Notes under the pieces: model-generated
Seen by the model: only the letters and a program-made list of their open reading frames with translations
Database searches by the model: none
Told to the model about the DNA's origin: nothing
Translations under genes and position numbers: made by a program
Assembly (NCBI GenBank): GCA_916613615.1
Contig: OU744732.1
Span: 45,003,227 to 45,067,226 of the forward strand
DNA from: Steromphala cineraria
Lineage: Eukaryota > Mollusca > Gastropoda > Trochida > Trochidae
Length of the DNA: 64,000 bases
Direction: 5' to 3'
Shown: positions 23,557-59,581 of the stretch, one piece after another
Numbering within the stretch: position 1 is the first letter of the stretch
Layout: every line of letters begins with the position of its first letter

Positions 23557-24399
23557 ATGCCACGCCTGACCGCAATTTAGAGAGAGAGAGAGAGAGAGCC
23601 GTAGGAATGGCTCAGGAAGGAGCTTCACACGCCCACATCGCTAGAACGTTCGCATCAGTCGACAGACTGTGTCAAGGCGACTACGGGAACATGGTATCCG
23701 GGCAGAGCGTCCATACCGGGGAGTTGTACTTACCAAGCAACATCGACGTAACAGGCTCCGCTGGGCAAAGCAAGTTCGACGTTGGCAAGTCCGAAACTGG
23801 TCACGTGTCCTTTTTTCTGATGAGAGCAGTTTCTGTTTGTTCAGAGCTGATGGTCGTCAACGTGTTTACAGAAGTGCTGGGGAACGGTTAGCTCCAAACT
23901 GTGTTCAGAAAGTGCAAGCGTATGGAGGAGGCGGTGTGATGGTGTGGGGAGGAATTTGTGGTGAACTGAAAACGAGACTATTCATCATCAATGGCAACCT
24001 AAATGCGCAGAGGTACAGGGATGCGATTCTGCAGCCAGTTGTCCTCCCTTTCATCAATCAACAGCCCCTTGGCATTGTCTTCCAGCATGACAATGCAAGA
24101 CCTCACACAGCCAGACTCATACAGAATTTCCTTAATAACATGAATTTTCATGTTTTAGCTTGGCCTGCTTGTTCCCCAGACATGAACCCGATCGAACATT
24201 TGTGGGACCATCTTGACCGACTAGGAGCAGACCCATACTCCCAGCAAACCGACAAGAACTTGAACAGTGTCTGACTCGTGCATGGAATCAAATTCCACGT
24301 AACGTCATTAGACGCCTTTCGTCATCCATGCGCAGGCGCATTCTTGCGTGTATCGATGCTCAAGGAGGACATACTCGATATCAAAGCAACATCCAATGA
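23557..24399 (+). pseudogene. Tc1-like (DD34E) transposase pseudogene
   Basis: Starts MPRLTAI and then hits TAG at 23578, followed by a (GA)n run and RERAVGMAQEGASH. Part of the HTH region is deleted. A long intact frame (23669-24272) then holds FSDESSFCLF (first Asp), LAPNCVQK, VMVWGGICG, FQHDNARPHTA (second Asp) and WPACSPDMNPIEHLWDHLD (Glu). There are 34 residues between the second Asp and the Glu, as in DD34E Tc1-like enzymes. A frame shift near 24225 precedes the normal tail, which ends GGHTRYQSNIQ and a stop. The catalytic triad is preserved but the protein is broken. Inverted termini were not found. Confidence 0.85.
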
Positions 24400-24659
24400 C
24401 TCTTAAGTGTGTCAATTTTGTTATAAATAACCTTCTGTCTGTATGGATAAATTTTTAAATCCCATTTTCAACCCCCAATGTGTTCCTGTCCATTTTACCT
24501 TTTATTGTGTGTTATCGATGAAATGTGTTTACATTCAATTTATGCAGAATTGAAAGCTCTTATTAAATATTCCAATCATTTTGTTTACCCTGCCTTTGTT
24601 GTTTTATAATTACTTGTCAAAGTGATGGTATACTTTCTTTTGGACGGTAGTTTAAGTGG

Positions 24660-26490
24660 TTGCACTATGCAGAAGTGGCACGTCTAAGGACCGGGACGTC
24701 TCAAGGATACAGTGCTGTTAAAACTAGTATAGGCAAAAAGGGACCAACTCAGTTTGAATTACCCGTTACCAGTTATAATAACTACGAATTTGTTTTGTAC
24801 GTTTAGATGCCCTGTCCTGAAATCTAATCATTTTATCAAAACATAAAGTATACCAACCGTTGCTCATAGCTCAACAATCTCATAAGAAAGATTAGCTTGC
24901 TTGTAAATCTCGTCTCTATTTTGGGTTGATTTGTTTACTTATTTCAGCTACGTACCTTGTCAAACCTCGCTCCCCAGTTGTTTATTTGTGACAAACGTTT
25001 GACCAGCACGTGACCAGCAAGTGACCAGCACGTGACCAATTGTATGCGTGTCACCGATCACTTAGTTTTGGATACAACTGTATTTATGTCGGAAATAAAT
25101 GACAAGAAAAACCTTTACATTCACTACTTATTTGGAAATTGGCATAACACTCATGATCTATTTTATTAGTACACTGTCAAATTGAGGTGATAAAGAATGA
25201 ATATAATATTCATTAAAATATATCTCTTTCATTTTGAGGGAGAGGACGTTTAAGTTAATAAACATTTCGAAATTGATTTCAAATATAAAATTAGCTTATT
25301 GAGTCAGGCATCGTACCTTTGAAATATATTGATCACCGCTCGACCAATATCCGTTGATTCCCCGTTAGGGTTATGATATCTCTTAATGACCTCACCTATT
25401 GTAGCTTGTTATTGTATATTGGATTACTATTATCGATAATGAATATCAAGATAATTAAACGTCCAGAAAGTTTCCCGTACTATTTACACATTAGATAGCT
25501 TAATTATCCCCCCTGTCATGTCGGGAGAAAATACAGGTAAGTATAACAATTCATCAAAATAGATAAAAGTCAATATTTGAATTGGACTCATGGGGATACT
25601 CGGGGGCGTATTTAATGATAAGATTTGATCACGAAATTTTCTCAAGGTTGAATAATAATATATCTCATATGTTTTGCTAGAAAATTACATGTCATTAAAG
25701 AGTATATTTCTGTAGATGAAATATGGTTTTAATGAAAAACTTTAATGATTTGAGAGACATTGAACATAATTTTAACAAAATCCTGAACATTTTAAATTGA
25801 GCATATTTTGAAAATGAAACGTTGGTCGTAGTTTTTAGAAAGCCGGGATATGTAAGTACCTTTAAATAAAAAGAAAACTTTTATTGCTTAAATGAATTAT
25901 GATTAATAAATCGTTGAACTTGTCCCCAATTGCAAGGATTACTATTAAAAGGTAGTAAGGCTATTGAACATAATTCAACACACTATTAAAGAATTAAAAT
26001 TAAATTAATTTGAAAATGATTTAAAAAGAAGTTATTTGTGTTTCAATAAAACCAAATATTTGCTTACCGCACCTGATTATTCTAAGGGAAATTCTATTAC
26101 ATATTTCCTCTGAAAATGTTGTTATTGTTTTTGAAAGAACTTGCGGGGAAAAAACTAATTTTTCGAAAACAAGGCTTCTTCGTGAACAATTTCAAATTAA
26201 ATCTAACAACACAAAATTTAAAACAGTTCTTTAAGTTTAAAACATTCTCCGAGAACCAACCAAACAAAGGCATAACCTTCACCTTTCAAACAACATGTTT
26301 TTCTGATATTTCTATTTTCACGTTCGTCAGTTTCCGGGAAGTCCGCATGTAAAATAAACATTGCTGCCAATAATCCCTTTATCTGATGAAGATATCACCT
26401 GTATAATCTCACAATAAAGATAATAAGACATATCACAATAGTCGAATGATACCAACGCAACAGCTGTTCGCCATATGACATCGTTCCTAT
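24660..26490. other. Upstream flank of the cellulase gene
   Basis: No coding sequence is recognised. A short GTGACCAGCACGTGACCAG repeat lies at 24998-25040. The rest is AT-rich. The enhancers and proximal promoter of the cellulase presumably lie here, but I cannot name sites. Confidence 0.4.
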
Positions 26491-26492
26491 GA

Positions 26493-26530
26493 TATATAAA
26501 CCGTTCTTCACATACAATAATCCGTCAGCT
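26493..26530 (+). promoter_or_regulatory. Core promoter of the cellulase gene
   Basis: A TATATAAA box at 26493-26500 is followed about 34 bp on by an initiator-like TCAGCT (A at 26527). That places a short 5'UTR of about 40 nt before the ATG at 26567. The spacing is right for RNA polymerase II. Confidence 0.6.
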
Positions 26531-26566
26531 CCTGGTACCTCTCAACTGACACAGACCGCTACCATC

Positions 26567-49461
<22,895 letters not shown>

Positions 49462-49510
49462 GTGTCCGAGCTGTGACCTCTAAAACTCAAAGCTTGACCT
49501 CAAAATGATC

Positions 49511-49516
49511 AATAAA
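49511..49516 (+). terminator. Poly(A) signal of the cellulase gene
   Basis: AATAAA 50 bp after the TGA at 49459-49461. The 3'UTR would be about 70 nt. Confidence 0.75.
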
Positions 49517-49539
49517 GCATTAAAATACAACGTATTAGT

Positions 49540-51770
49540 TTTGTTCATCTTACTTTAAATGGGAACATACAAGTTACCGTTACGCACTAGATGGCAAGTA
49601 TAAGGACATAGAATGCAGATTATTTGTTCACAGCCTCTCACATCTCAAACGTGAAAGGTAATGTTGACATCAGGCTGAGGTAATTCAAATTTTCTCTCGA
49701 GAGCTGCAGGTCAATTTGCCAACAATTTAAAGGGTTTGCTCTTATACATTTTAGTGGTAAATAACTTGATATAAACCATCCAGAAGGTGGTAAATAACTT
49801 GATATAAAACATCCAGAAGGTGGTAAATAACTTGATATAAAATATCCAGAAGGCAAGTTGAACCCACTTGGCATTTTATATAAAATTTACTATTCAACAA
49901 CCTTTAGAATATCTCACACATGGATATGTCAATCAATGTGAAGCATCGGTAAAACATTTAGGGTGGCTTAACTTATCACTTACAGTAGGTGAATGTGAAT
50001 TTTCACACACCGCATTCCTTTCTGCAACGCAAACAAGTGACAAACAAAGGGCAAAACAAGGGATAAACTGAATTTTGCAAATAGAATTAAGGATTTTTGT
50101 CAACTTGAAGCCATTATACCATGCTATAAATACAATTTCTTTGAAATGAACATGTTCTTTATGGATAACCCATTTAGTGTTCTATATCATTAATAAATTA
50201 TAAGCCTTTACGTCTAAAGATGTCAGTGTAAGAGAAATAGAAACGTATCAACGGTTTTTCCCAACAACGTCAGATTTCGAAGACCTCTTTGCCCTAAAAC
50301 ACTATGACAAACACAAAATACTTTTAGTTTGAAAATAATTTATTGTAGAAACAATATCATGCATCAAAACTGAACATTCCAAAATCCATGACGTCAACTG
50401 GGGCGATCCCCAGAGTTTGGTCGATTTGAAATTGAATGACCCAGATATGAATTACCATTTACAATAAAGGTGATAACCCTAATCCAGTTTTTTATTTGTT
50501 CTTAATCAACTCCACAGTCGTGTAAGTGTAATCGTGCCTTCGCCTCTGTCTTTATATTATTCAAGCATCGGACACAGAATTGCTTTACTAAACGGAATGG
50601 CCTGATATCAGTACAGTTGCGTATCTTAAGTTTGTTCACTTACCTTCGTTTTCAAGTGTAAATATCATGTAAGTTGTAACGTCTTTGCGACATCATGTCA
50701 TTGTGAAAACGAAACCGATAATGATGAAATTTCACTGCATATGTTAAGATTCAGTTTGCGTTGACATATTCGTATGTCATACCTTGCAGATAGCTGTAAC
50801 AAATTTGGCAGGTCATTGAAGTGACCATGGGTCAAATTTTCGATAACACATATTTCTATTTAGCTCTACAAAATCCTTCATAAGTGATCAACAACTTTAG
50901 ATCTTATTCATATGTGTTCTTTGCGCTAAGGCAACGTAACTGTGCTGCTTTTTTTCCTACAAAGTTTACATGGATGATTTTAATCGAAATTTAAGAATAT
51001 CCGAATTTCACAAATACGAGTCCAGTTGTCTATTTAACAGTGCCAAATATCGACGGTCAGCACCAGTGACATGACGATCCCGAATAATGGTTTGGGAATG
51101 GATATTTTACACATGGACAATTGATGATCTTCTGTAAGTGGTCCTGAAATTATGTTATAAACGTCAAAACGAAACCCAAATTACATGATATTTGCACTTA
51201 GATCACAAGCAGGTGAACAAACTTAAGGTACGCAGCAGTAAAATATACTTTGGATAACAATGAAGTCATACCCTGACTGTTTACGTTATGGCGGTGAATA
51301 CTGTCATGAATATTTCAGAATACTATTTGCATAATGATATAAGGATAGGGAATAAAACATGACATGACAACAAATTGATCATGGAAAGAAAGCCGTTGCT
51401 CCAAATCCCGACAGTCTTTGCATTTACCATGTGAGTTTGGATACTGTCTTGTAACAGTTTTATGACACGGACATACCCATTTAATAATCACAAACTATGT
51501 ATTACCAATCTGACAGTCAAGGTATAAATACAGAACATCCCATCTCGATACTGTCATGGGGAAATACTTGAGTCTCCAATAACAAGCTTGTGAAGTTGCT
51601 GGCACTAGAAAACAGTATCTGCCTAAATGCAAAATTTGGTGTTTGATTTACATAAAATACATTTCATTTATTCATAGTAGCGTTTCGAAAATCAACTAGA
51701 CTGTTTTGCTCCTCTTAAAATTTTGTCATAGTCTTTGAAGATCAAAAAATGATGCCAAAAACGAGTTTAA
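49540..51770. other. Intergenic stretch between the cellulase and BTB genes
   Basis: A short tandem repeat of about 32 bp (GGTGGTAAATAACTTGATAT) occurs three times at 49752-49855. CAGGTGAACAAACTTAAGGT at 51210 recurs as GAGGTGAACAAACTTAGGTA at 21490. Nothing else is recognised. Confidence 0.5.
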
Positions 51771-51774
51771 TAAC

Positions 51775-51780
51775 TTTATT
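51775..51780 (-). terminator. Poly(A) signal of the BTB gene
   Basis: TTTATT on the plus strand, AATAAA on the minus, about 200 bp after the stop at 51980. Confidence 0.5.
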
Positions 51781-51979
51781 AATCATAAGCACAGTCATTG
51801 ACCTATATTCGATGAGAATGTCCACTTTATATTTATATCTTAATACTGAACCGATTAGAATTTAAATAATAATGCAGGAACAATCTATTTCTTAAAAATC
51901 AAGCAATGACAGAAAATTCCCATGTTGAAAGTGTGCAAGGAAATTCACCTAATGATCCCAACAAGATGCGGCCAATCGT

Positions 51980-53483
51980 TTAGACTAAGTCTTGCCAGAT
52001 GAGTCCTGGGATTTGACCCTCTTCAACACAGCTGCTAAGATGTCGATGGATTCTCTTCCTTAAGAAGGTGAACTCAACACCAGCTTCAGTAACCTTGGAC
52101 TTCCCTCCAGACCCATAGCAACAATCAACTGCTTTTGAGAAACCTACTAAAATGGTATAAACAACACCAGCCTTGATAAGGACTTGGTCAGGAAATAGGA
52201 CATCATTTACAGTTGTATTCAGAGTCCAGTCAGTGTTCTCGATAGGGAAGGCTACCCTTTGGTCCTTGTCATCAAGCAGCTGAACCCGAAGTCTTGTGGG
52301 CACCCTTGTGTCTGATCCAAATAGCTGACACCCATGCAATGCTATGGTCTTATTGGTTGAAAAGGAAACAGCATGAACTGACCCTTGGTTGGAAGATGGT
52401 TCAATAATGTTGAACCTTTTCACATAGTGAAAATCTGTTTTCTTCCCATAGTGTTTGACGTTCTCTCTAGGGGTTGTCTTAAATGGGCTGATGTCAACAT
52501 TAGGATCTGAGACTCTGTCTATGATCCTCAATCTCTCCCTCGAGGTCAGTATTCCAGAAGGACCAACCACCTTGGTCAGGAACTCCAGAGACAAACTAGC
52601 AAACCGTATATCGTAAACCATCTCACCAAGGAACATTCTAAGGTTCTCATGGCTCTGACTCAGACCTTCAATCTCACATTCGTGTTTAGTCCAAGCCAAT
52701 GCAGCTTCAAATACTTTTTCTTCTTTTAGGTGAAGCCTTTCCGATTTCAAGAATGCCCCAAAACAGTTAGGACAAAGTGTTATGATTCGTGAAGCCTTGA
52801 CAATCTGTGGGCCTGCCGTGGTCAACAAATTCAAACATCTCTCTTGTAAACCACCCTCTCCATACACGTGACTTTTCTCCAATATTTCACATAGGTTTTC
52901 CTCAGAAAGAAAATGGTCAAGAAATGACGTTGCATTCTCATACAATGTATTCACATCATATTTTCGTGACGAATACAAAATACCAACAACATTTTCAGAG
53001 TTGATTTTTAAAGAGTCTGTGTAGAGGAATCTGCAATAAGAAAATGCATTAACTGTAAGTTATTATTATTTATATTGTTATCAAAAATTCATTTTATTTT
53101 ATCATAAGTAATGGTGTCTTGATAAACATTGATTTATAAACCTTGCAAGATCTGGGTGATCATATTTCTGATAATTTCTTATACCTGAAATCATCACTCT
53201 ATGTACAGACATACCTTAGAAAGTCTCTAAAGATGTTGACCTCTATATCAGGGATAGTTATCTCCTTTTGTTCCGCCAAAAGACCACAGAACATGGCGTG
53301 GAAGACACAGCTCCGGCTGGCAAGAACATAGCGGTGAGCTCGGATCACTTGTTTCTCAGATCCAACAAGGAAAGTGACGTCAGTGAAATCTTCTGTCTCC
53401 AACATGTATAGGTTACACTCAATGACAGACTTGCCACTCTGCCAATTTTCAACAAAACCAGTTTTACTGCTCGAAGTCGCCAT
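51980..53483 (-). CDS. BTB-BACK-PHR protein, BTBD1/2/3/6 family
   Basis: Probable substrate adaptor for a cullin-3 ubiquitin ligase, in the cytoplasm. Two exons, 53483-53215 and 53030-51980, join at CTAAG|GTATGT and TTGCAG|ATT to give 439 residues. BTB spans about 34-125, with EDFTDVTFLVG, IRAHRYVLASRSCVFHAMF and, across the junction, RDFLRFLYTD. BACK is about 135-235. The PHR domain (about 285-435) includes HYVKRFNI, the GSVHAVSFS and IALHGCQLFG strands, and ends QIPGLIWQ. The frame extends 22 residues further upstream from an ATG at 53549. I chose ATG 53483 because a possible 3' splice site (TACATTGCAG) lies just before it and the protein then starts MATSSSK. It could be BTBD6, BTBD3 or BTBD2-like; I cannot separate these. 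Confidence 0.9.
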
Positions 53484-53587
53484 CGTAAACTGCAATGTAG
53501 TAAATGTACTAAAAATTACATGTTTACATAACAAATGATCGAAATTCATTGATGTTACGACAGTGAAAATGAATAAAATGCAGGCTA

Positions 53588-54016
53588 GTGAAAATAATGA
53601 CGGGATAATGTAAATGATGTACGGCTAGTGAAAACGATACAGGCCGTGGAAATGATGCAAGGATAGTGAAATTAAAGCAGGGATAGTGAAAATGATGCAG
53701 GCAAAGTGAAAGTGATGCAATCAAAGTGAAAGTGATGCAAGAAAGTGAAAGTGATGCAGGCAAAGTGAAAGTGATGCAGGGATAGTGAAAATGATGTAGA
53801 CTATTGAAAATGATGCAAGCATAGTGAAAATGATGCAAAGATAGTGAAAATGATGCAAAGTGATAAAATTGATGCAGGGAAAGTGAACGTGATGTAGGGA
53901 CAGTGAAAATGATGCAGGGAGAGTGAAAAGGATGCAGGGATAGTGAATATGATGCAAGAATTGTGAAAATGATGCAGGGATAGTGAACATGATGCAGGGA
54001 TAGTGAACATGATTCT
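53588..54016. repeat. 20-bp minisatellite upstream of the BTB gene
   Basis: About 21 units of AGTGAAAATGATGCAGGGAT with variants, mostly 20 bp and a few 19. It begins about 100 bp upstream of the BTB start codon, so it sits in the promoter, 5'UTR or a 5' intron. Because the unit is stop-poor, it creates long spurious minus-strand frames rich in SLSLHHFHYPC-type repeats. These are not genes. Confidence 0.9.
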
Positions 54017-54325
54017 TTAAGATGAATGACACCCTTGACCAATTTAATTATCAATATTGATAAAGCAAGTAAGTTAAAAGATTATTTCGAATTTGTATAA
54101 AGACAACAATAAACATTTACTATACTTTTGGATAAAAATATTAATGAAAAGGAAATCTCAAATATTATTGAAGTTTTGTCTGAGAAACACGCATTTGATC
54201 CAGATGGAATAAGCCTAACAAGTAACTAAAGAACACACTTAATTCAACTAGAAAAGTGGTACCTCTTATTCAACTATTCACTGCTAACATCAGCCAATAT
54301 CAAACCCGGGCCATGACCTTTATAT

Positions 54326-54490
54326 CGCTCAGAGAACGAACGTTACGCTAACTCCACTAATCTGTACCCTGGGTTCAGCAGCTAGATTCGCTCGCGCGGT
54401 CCGACTTGGGATATAACCAATCAAATTATTTTCTCGTAACCTTCTCGATAAAATTTAAACGAGAAAATGATTTGTTTGGCTGTACCTGAA
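54326..54490. repeat. Fold-back repeat related to 59329-59570 (partial)
   Basis: Shares ACGAACGTTACGCTAACTCC, ACTAATCTGTACCCTGGG, CAGCAGCTAGATTCGC and AAATGATTTG with the complete copy, and ends GAAACAGGAT. Part of one arm is missing. Confidence 0.7.
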
Positions 54491-54499
54491 ACAGGATAC

Positions 54500-57400
54500 T
54501 TGTTGGAAGGTCAACTTAGTGACAATCCCTTTTCATCATTAGATAAAACATGTTTGATTCAAAAATTTAAAAAACATCATTATTTCGTACAGTAACCTTT
54601 ACTGAAATATATTTAAATCCAACCTATTTTCTTTAATTACATGTACATTTTCAAATCCAAGATATAAATTCGATTATACTTTTATATATCAATCTATGTC
54701 AGTGTTTAGAAAATTTTACAACAGAGACATAAAGTGTACCAGCATTAGGCCTATCCACGGAAGTAATGTGGTCATGTATGTCAAAATAATTTCAATTCTA
54801 GGTTTAGTTATAATTAAATTTTAAAGTTTTAACTAGAGTTGCGAAGATAGAGACATAAACTAACATATTAAATAGTTTTTCTTTCGGGTCTGGATGACAG
54901 ACTAATAGAGACATTAACGACATCCATATAGCACGGTATCTCAGAGTTATACGATAGATAGACCACCTCTAAAACATTATGTAGAAATCTTTTGAAATGG
55001 ATGATGTTCGGAGCTCTGTCATTTGGAGCGGAGTAGAGCGATGAATTATCCGATTGCTTGGATGTATTAATAGATTATATTTTTTCTTTTTAAAATGATT
55101 TAGCGTATTTGCTAGTTGTCAATGACAAATGATGATTGCACATCGCACAGATACTAACGTGGCGAATAATAATCATAAAGTTAGAGCATGATAAATGTCA
55201 ATATTTACGAAAATCCTCATGCAAGGGGAGGTAACTCCTTTTGATCAAACTCGTTTGTACTAATTTCTTTCATTTCCATCCAAATAATTAAAACAATATT
55301 GATTTTTTGTCAATCATAAAACTAAATATATTTCATACAACCAAAATAAATTCAACCTACTGATATTTTTCTTATCAGTATCAAAAACAAGATTTATTTT
55401 TCTCAAGGCACACTATTATTGAGAACAGCCATAAGCTATTATATGTTTCTTCCGTTCACACCTTGAATGAGCGACTATGAACTGTTTGTGACGTCGAATT
55501 TGATTGATCAAATCGCGAATTCCTTATTTGCATACGAAAGGTAACCGGGACGACCTCTCACACTGGTCAATCTTAGATCAACAGTATGACAAAATAAAAA
55601 ATCTGTTGATCTAAATTTATTTAGATTGTCATCAAATGGACTAGTTCGGTAGGTAAAGGGAGGTAACTCGTCATGACCTACAATGCAAATCTGATGTTAT
55701 TTTTAACCTATCATTCAGACGTAGTAACATGACTTACTCATATATTTACATATTATTGTCAAGTGCATCAAATATTATATCTAGTCCATAACATGAATGC
55801 TGTCAACAGTTACTGCCAAATGATCGCTGCAGTAAGCCAAGGTCTACTGTTCAGTCCTCAACTGTTTTACTTTTAATGTGATATGGACCTGCCAATATTT
55901 TGTTTGAACTTTTTTGGGAGTTCAGCTAGATCTAATTAATCCTAGATAAACTTTAGCAAGTTAAAAGGAATACCCCAGTCCCTCAGAGGTATATTGTATA
56001 CAAATAGATAATTATCATATATTAAGATAATTTATATGTCTATATAAATCGCATATGTCAGATACATTTACTTCAATGTGGACTAATGAATAACGCCAAA
56101 ACTTTTGCTATATATTGGAATGGACTACAAACGTTCATTAGGTAACTTGGATACTATCAGCATCAACCTAAAACCACTAAAGGGTCACTTCATACTCACC
56201 GTCAAGGCACAGATGTTGATGTTAGATCGTAAGCAGCTAGGCCGGTCTAGGGCAGTAACGAGCTAGGACGGTATGAATATTCATGACTAGCTAGATGATT
56301 GACAGGCGTTAATGTTGTGAAAGAGCGATACCGTAATGGTCAAACAAGTTGTTTTAGCTAGATTTCTTTTGCTATTCATGGTAAATTATGAAGGTGGTCC
56401 CTGCTATCAATGGAAACTGAGCTGATGTTAAACACTAGATAGATCTAGATTGCAAATCTTTATTTGATAAAATTTCTATTAAGAAGATGCCTTGACTCTG
56501 TTTTACGGGGCAGCGAGTTTTGCTCGCTAGTTTTGACAGTAGGCCTATGTTAATAAATTTGCACATTTTTAACAAATTAAGATATAATAATATTTATGCT
56601 ATGTTGCTTCCGAATTGTGAGATCATTGTTTTCAAATAAGTTCTGCTAATAAAATGAAAACATAAATATAGTTTCGCTATCTATTTTTAAATCATTATTA
56701 ACATTCTTAAGTATGGTAGGAAGCTTACAACTTTGTAGTTTGTTTTGTCTTTTTTTTTGCAGCAAATGTAACGCTTCATTGCACATTTGTCATTACACAT
56801 TTCTAACAAACTCTTTACTCTAAAAAACATTCGGACATTTTTTTTATACACAAAAGGTTGTTTTTCAATTAAGGCACATGCCAAAATGCCAACAAAACTG
56901 AACATTTCATATCACTAAAGATGTGAGAAAATATAAGTACAGGCCTATATTTGAAAAAGTCCCCCTGTAGATTTTATGTGGCATTCGTCTATTATATGTG
57001 ACTTAAATGAGTTTCCCCGATAACATTACACTATTATAGGGTCATTAGACATTCCTTCATTTAATTAATCATTTAGGACACAGAATACACTGTTTAATAT
57101 TGTGTAAAACAGCTCCTTGATTGATTGATAACATTCAACTGTTCAATTAATTCATTTACACTGGATTGATCGCAGATCGGAATGTAATTGTATTTTAGAA
57201 ATACATATAAGTCTATATTCTTTCCAATGCTCGCCATCCTAAAGTTTTTGTGGAGTAGATATTGAGTTACGTAAGCTTTTCAACGTATTGGGTTGTTTTT
57301 TTCTAACTTATTTTGCATTTTTAGTTTTTATTCTTAGGCGTTTAGGAATTCGCCGTATGTCGACGCAATATTCATTAACCTTAAAGTTTACTTTTCTCGC

Positions 57401-59328
57401 TTCAAAATATTTATTCAAGTATAGGGACTACAATAAATTGATATCAAGAACTATATAACACTTTCCTCAACATTAAAGACGAATTGAAACTGACAGGTAC
57501 GTTTATGTATGTAAAAATAATCGGTGTGTTTTAAATGCGGTACGTACTGAACCTTTGTATAAGAATTTATAGTAGAGGAAAACTTTCTGCCCTACTATTC
57601 TTTCACACAGCTATATATCTTCTCAAAAGCATTTCGATATCATTGTTGGAAATCTGGTTTTGTGATGGAAGACTTCCCGATCAGCTGAAGTGACATCTGA
57701 TATACGTGTCATGTTCAACATAAGATAAGAACACTCTTACATTCCTGTATATACTCACTGAGTTTATCCATGGTTGAGGCGACTCTTCTTACCTTATATA
57801 AACGATTTTAAATAAGAAGTGAGTGAGTGAGTTATTGTTTAGCGCCGCTTGGGCAATATTGCAGCCATTAGCGGCGAGTTTAAATAAGAACAAATACCCA
57901 TTAAAACATCATAGTTGGTAAGGAGAAATAACAGATATGGCTCTATCTTTAATATCAAATCATATATACATATTATATATTATGTGCTTTTAAGTAACTG
58001 CATGTAGAAGGCACGCGTGAGGCGATAAGTTAATCAGTTATATTCAGAAACGGCCATCTAGAAAGACTATGCGTAAAATATAGCCAAAAGTCACAAAATA
58101 GATATGATTATAAAATTATCAATACATTCCCTGGAAGTCAGTGTTTTATTTGGCCAAGAGGTAAATTAACCCGGAAGAAAACTTACCTTGATTTATAATT
58201 TGAAAACATTACCATTTCATGCTTATGAAAACACACTTTTACAAAATTGATTGATTTGGAATTTTGCTTGTTTAAACACCACCAATAACATTGACGCATC
58301 AAAGAATTTATATCAACTGAAATGCATTATAGCTCCGTTAACAGAAAAACAGCATAGATTCCTCTAAAAGAACATTCGTAATAAGTAAAAATTAGTAAAA
58401 GTTTTATGGATTATTTGTCAAAACGTTAAAGTGTGTGTCAGATTTTGGAACTTGGCCATCCATGTTTTATTTCAGAATGTTTGAGCAATGTATACAAAAC
58501 GAAAGCTATTTATCCTCTTACAATAATAAAAATCATTTCATCAATAAGACATATAAAATCTCATCGAGTAGACCTACCAGGCGCGTTACACTGAGCAGCT
58601 CGTTAAGAAATATCGCCAACCGCTTTTTAATTCAATCTCGTTGAGCTTCCGGTGTCTGAAGATATTGTATGTACGCTTCTCTCACTGACGACAAGTAATC
58701 GATTCAAACAGGAGGTGTATTGAGTGTTGCACCTTGTTTAAACCTGACCTATCACCATGTCAAAACACAAATGTATTTATATAAGTTCATTCATTCATTG
58801 GTTAGACCAAACATTGTATAGCAGACCAATATTCCATTTATATATGTACCATTCTTTTCCTTATGTTGCTCGATCTCCTGTTAACAATCTGTCATCTGTT
58901 TGTAAATAAATTTTGTAAATACATAGAAGGATTGTTCTAAGTTGAAAAATTGTTTCCTAGTCCTTTTCGTCATGAATAAAATATGTTTAAAGTAAACAAT
59001 ACCTGATTTATACGCCACTCTGGTCGAGTTCTATTTGACGAAAAAAGCTTGTAATCCGTCTGTATGTATATATATGTCTTGACCTAACGAGATCAATAGA
59101 ATATAAATACTTATTCTAATTACGGTTTAAAAACCATGCTCTTACTTCATAACATTTACAGATATATAACACTTGGTACACTCTAAACTTAGGATTATTG
59201 CAAAAAATAACAATATAGACATGACTCAATAGAAAGTACCTTGATATGCTGGCCGAAAGGGCGTGGCAGCTGTTTTTGGCGGCCATCTTGGAATTCACGA
59301 TCATCCGCTACCTTTTCCACCTAAAAAT
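54500..59328. other. Long non-coding stretch, nothing firmly recognised
   Basis: No gene-like frame is seen. The abalone-type repeat fragment lies at 57815-57882 and GGGAGGTAACTC motifs at 55228 and 55658. The minus frame at 56687-56905 and the plus frame at 58435-58644 resemble nothing I know. Confidence 0.4.
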
Positions 59329-59570
59329 CATCCTGTCTCAGGGTACGAACGTTACGCTGGCTCCACTAATCTGTACCCTGGGGTCAGCAGCTAGATATAG
59401 CTATATATAGCCAATCAAATCATTTTCTCGTCACCTTCTCGATTAAATTGATTTGAGAAAATGATTTGATTGGTTGTATCCCAAGTCGGGCCGCACGAGC
59501 GAATCTAGCTTCAAAACCCAGGGTACAGATTAGTGGAGTTAGCGTAACGTTCGTACCCTGAGACAGGATG
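59329..59570. mobile_element. Complete fold-back MITE, 242 bp
   Basis: CATCCTGTCTCAGGGTACGA at the left returns as its complement TCGTACCCTGAGACAGGATG at the right. The arms continue inwards for about 100 bp with small differences. CCTAAAAAT on the left and CCTAAAATG on the right may be an 8-9 bp target duplication, which would suit a hAT or Mutator type. Confidence 0.8.
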
Positions 59571-59581
59571 CCTAAAATGAT

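Noticed and set aside
53484..53549. 22-residue N-terminal extension of the BTB protein
   Set aside because: The added residues (MNFDHLLCKHVIF...) do not look like this family, and a likely 3' splice site lies between the two ATGs. Not fully excluded.
53524..54054. Minus-strand open frames of 176, 103 and 69 residues rich in SLHHFHYPC
   Set aside because: They are translations of the 20-bp minisatellite in all three frames, with no splice or start evidence.
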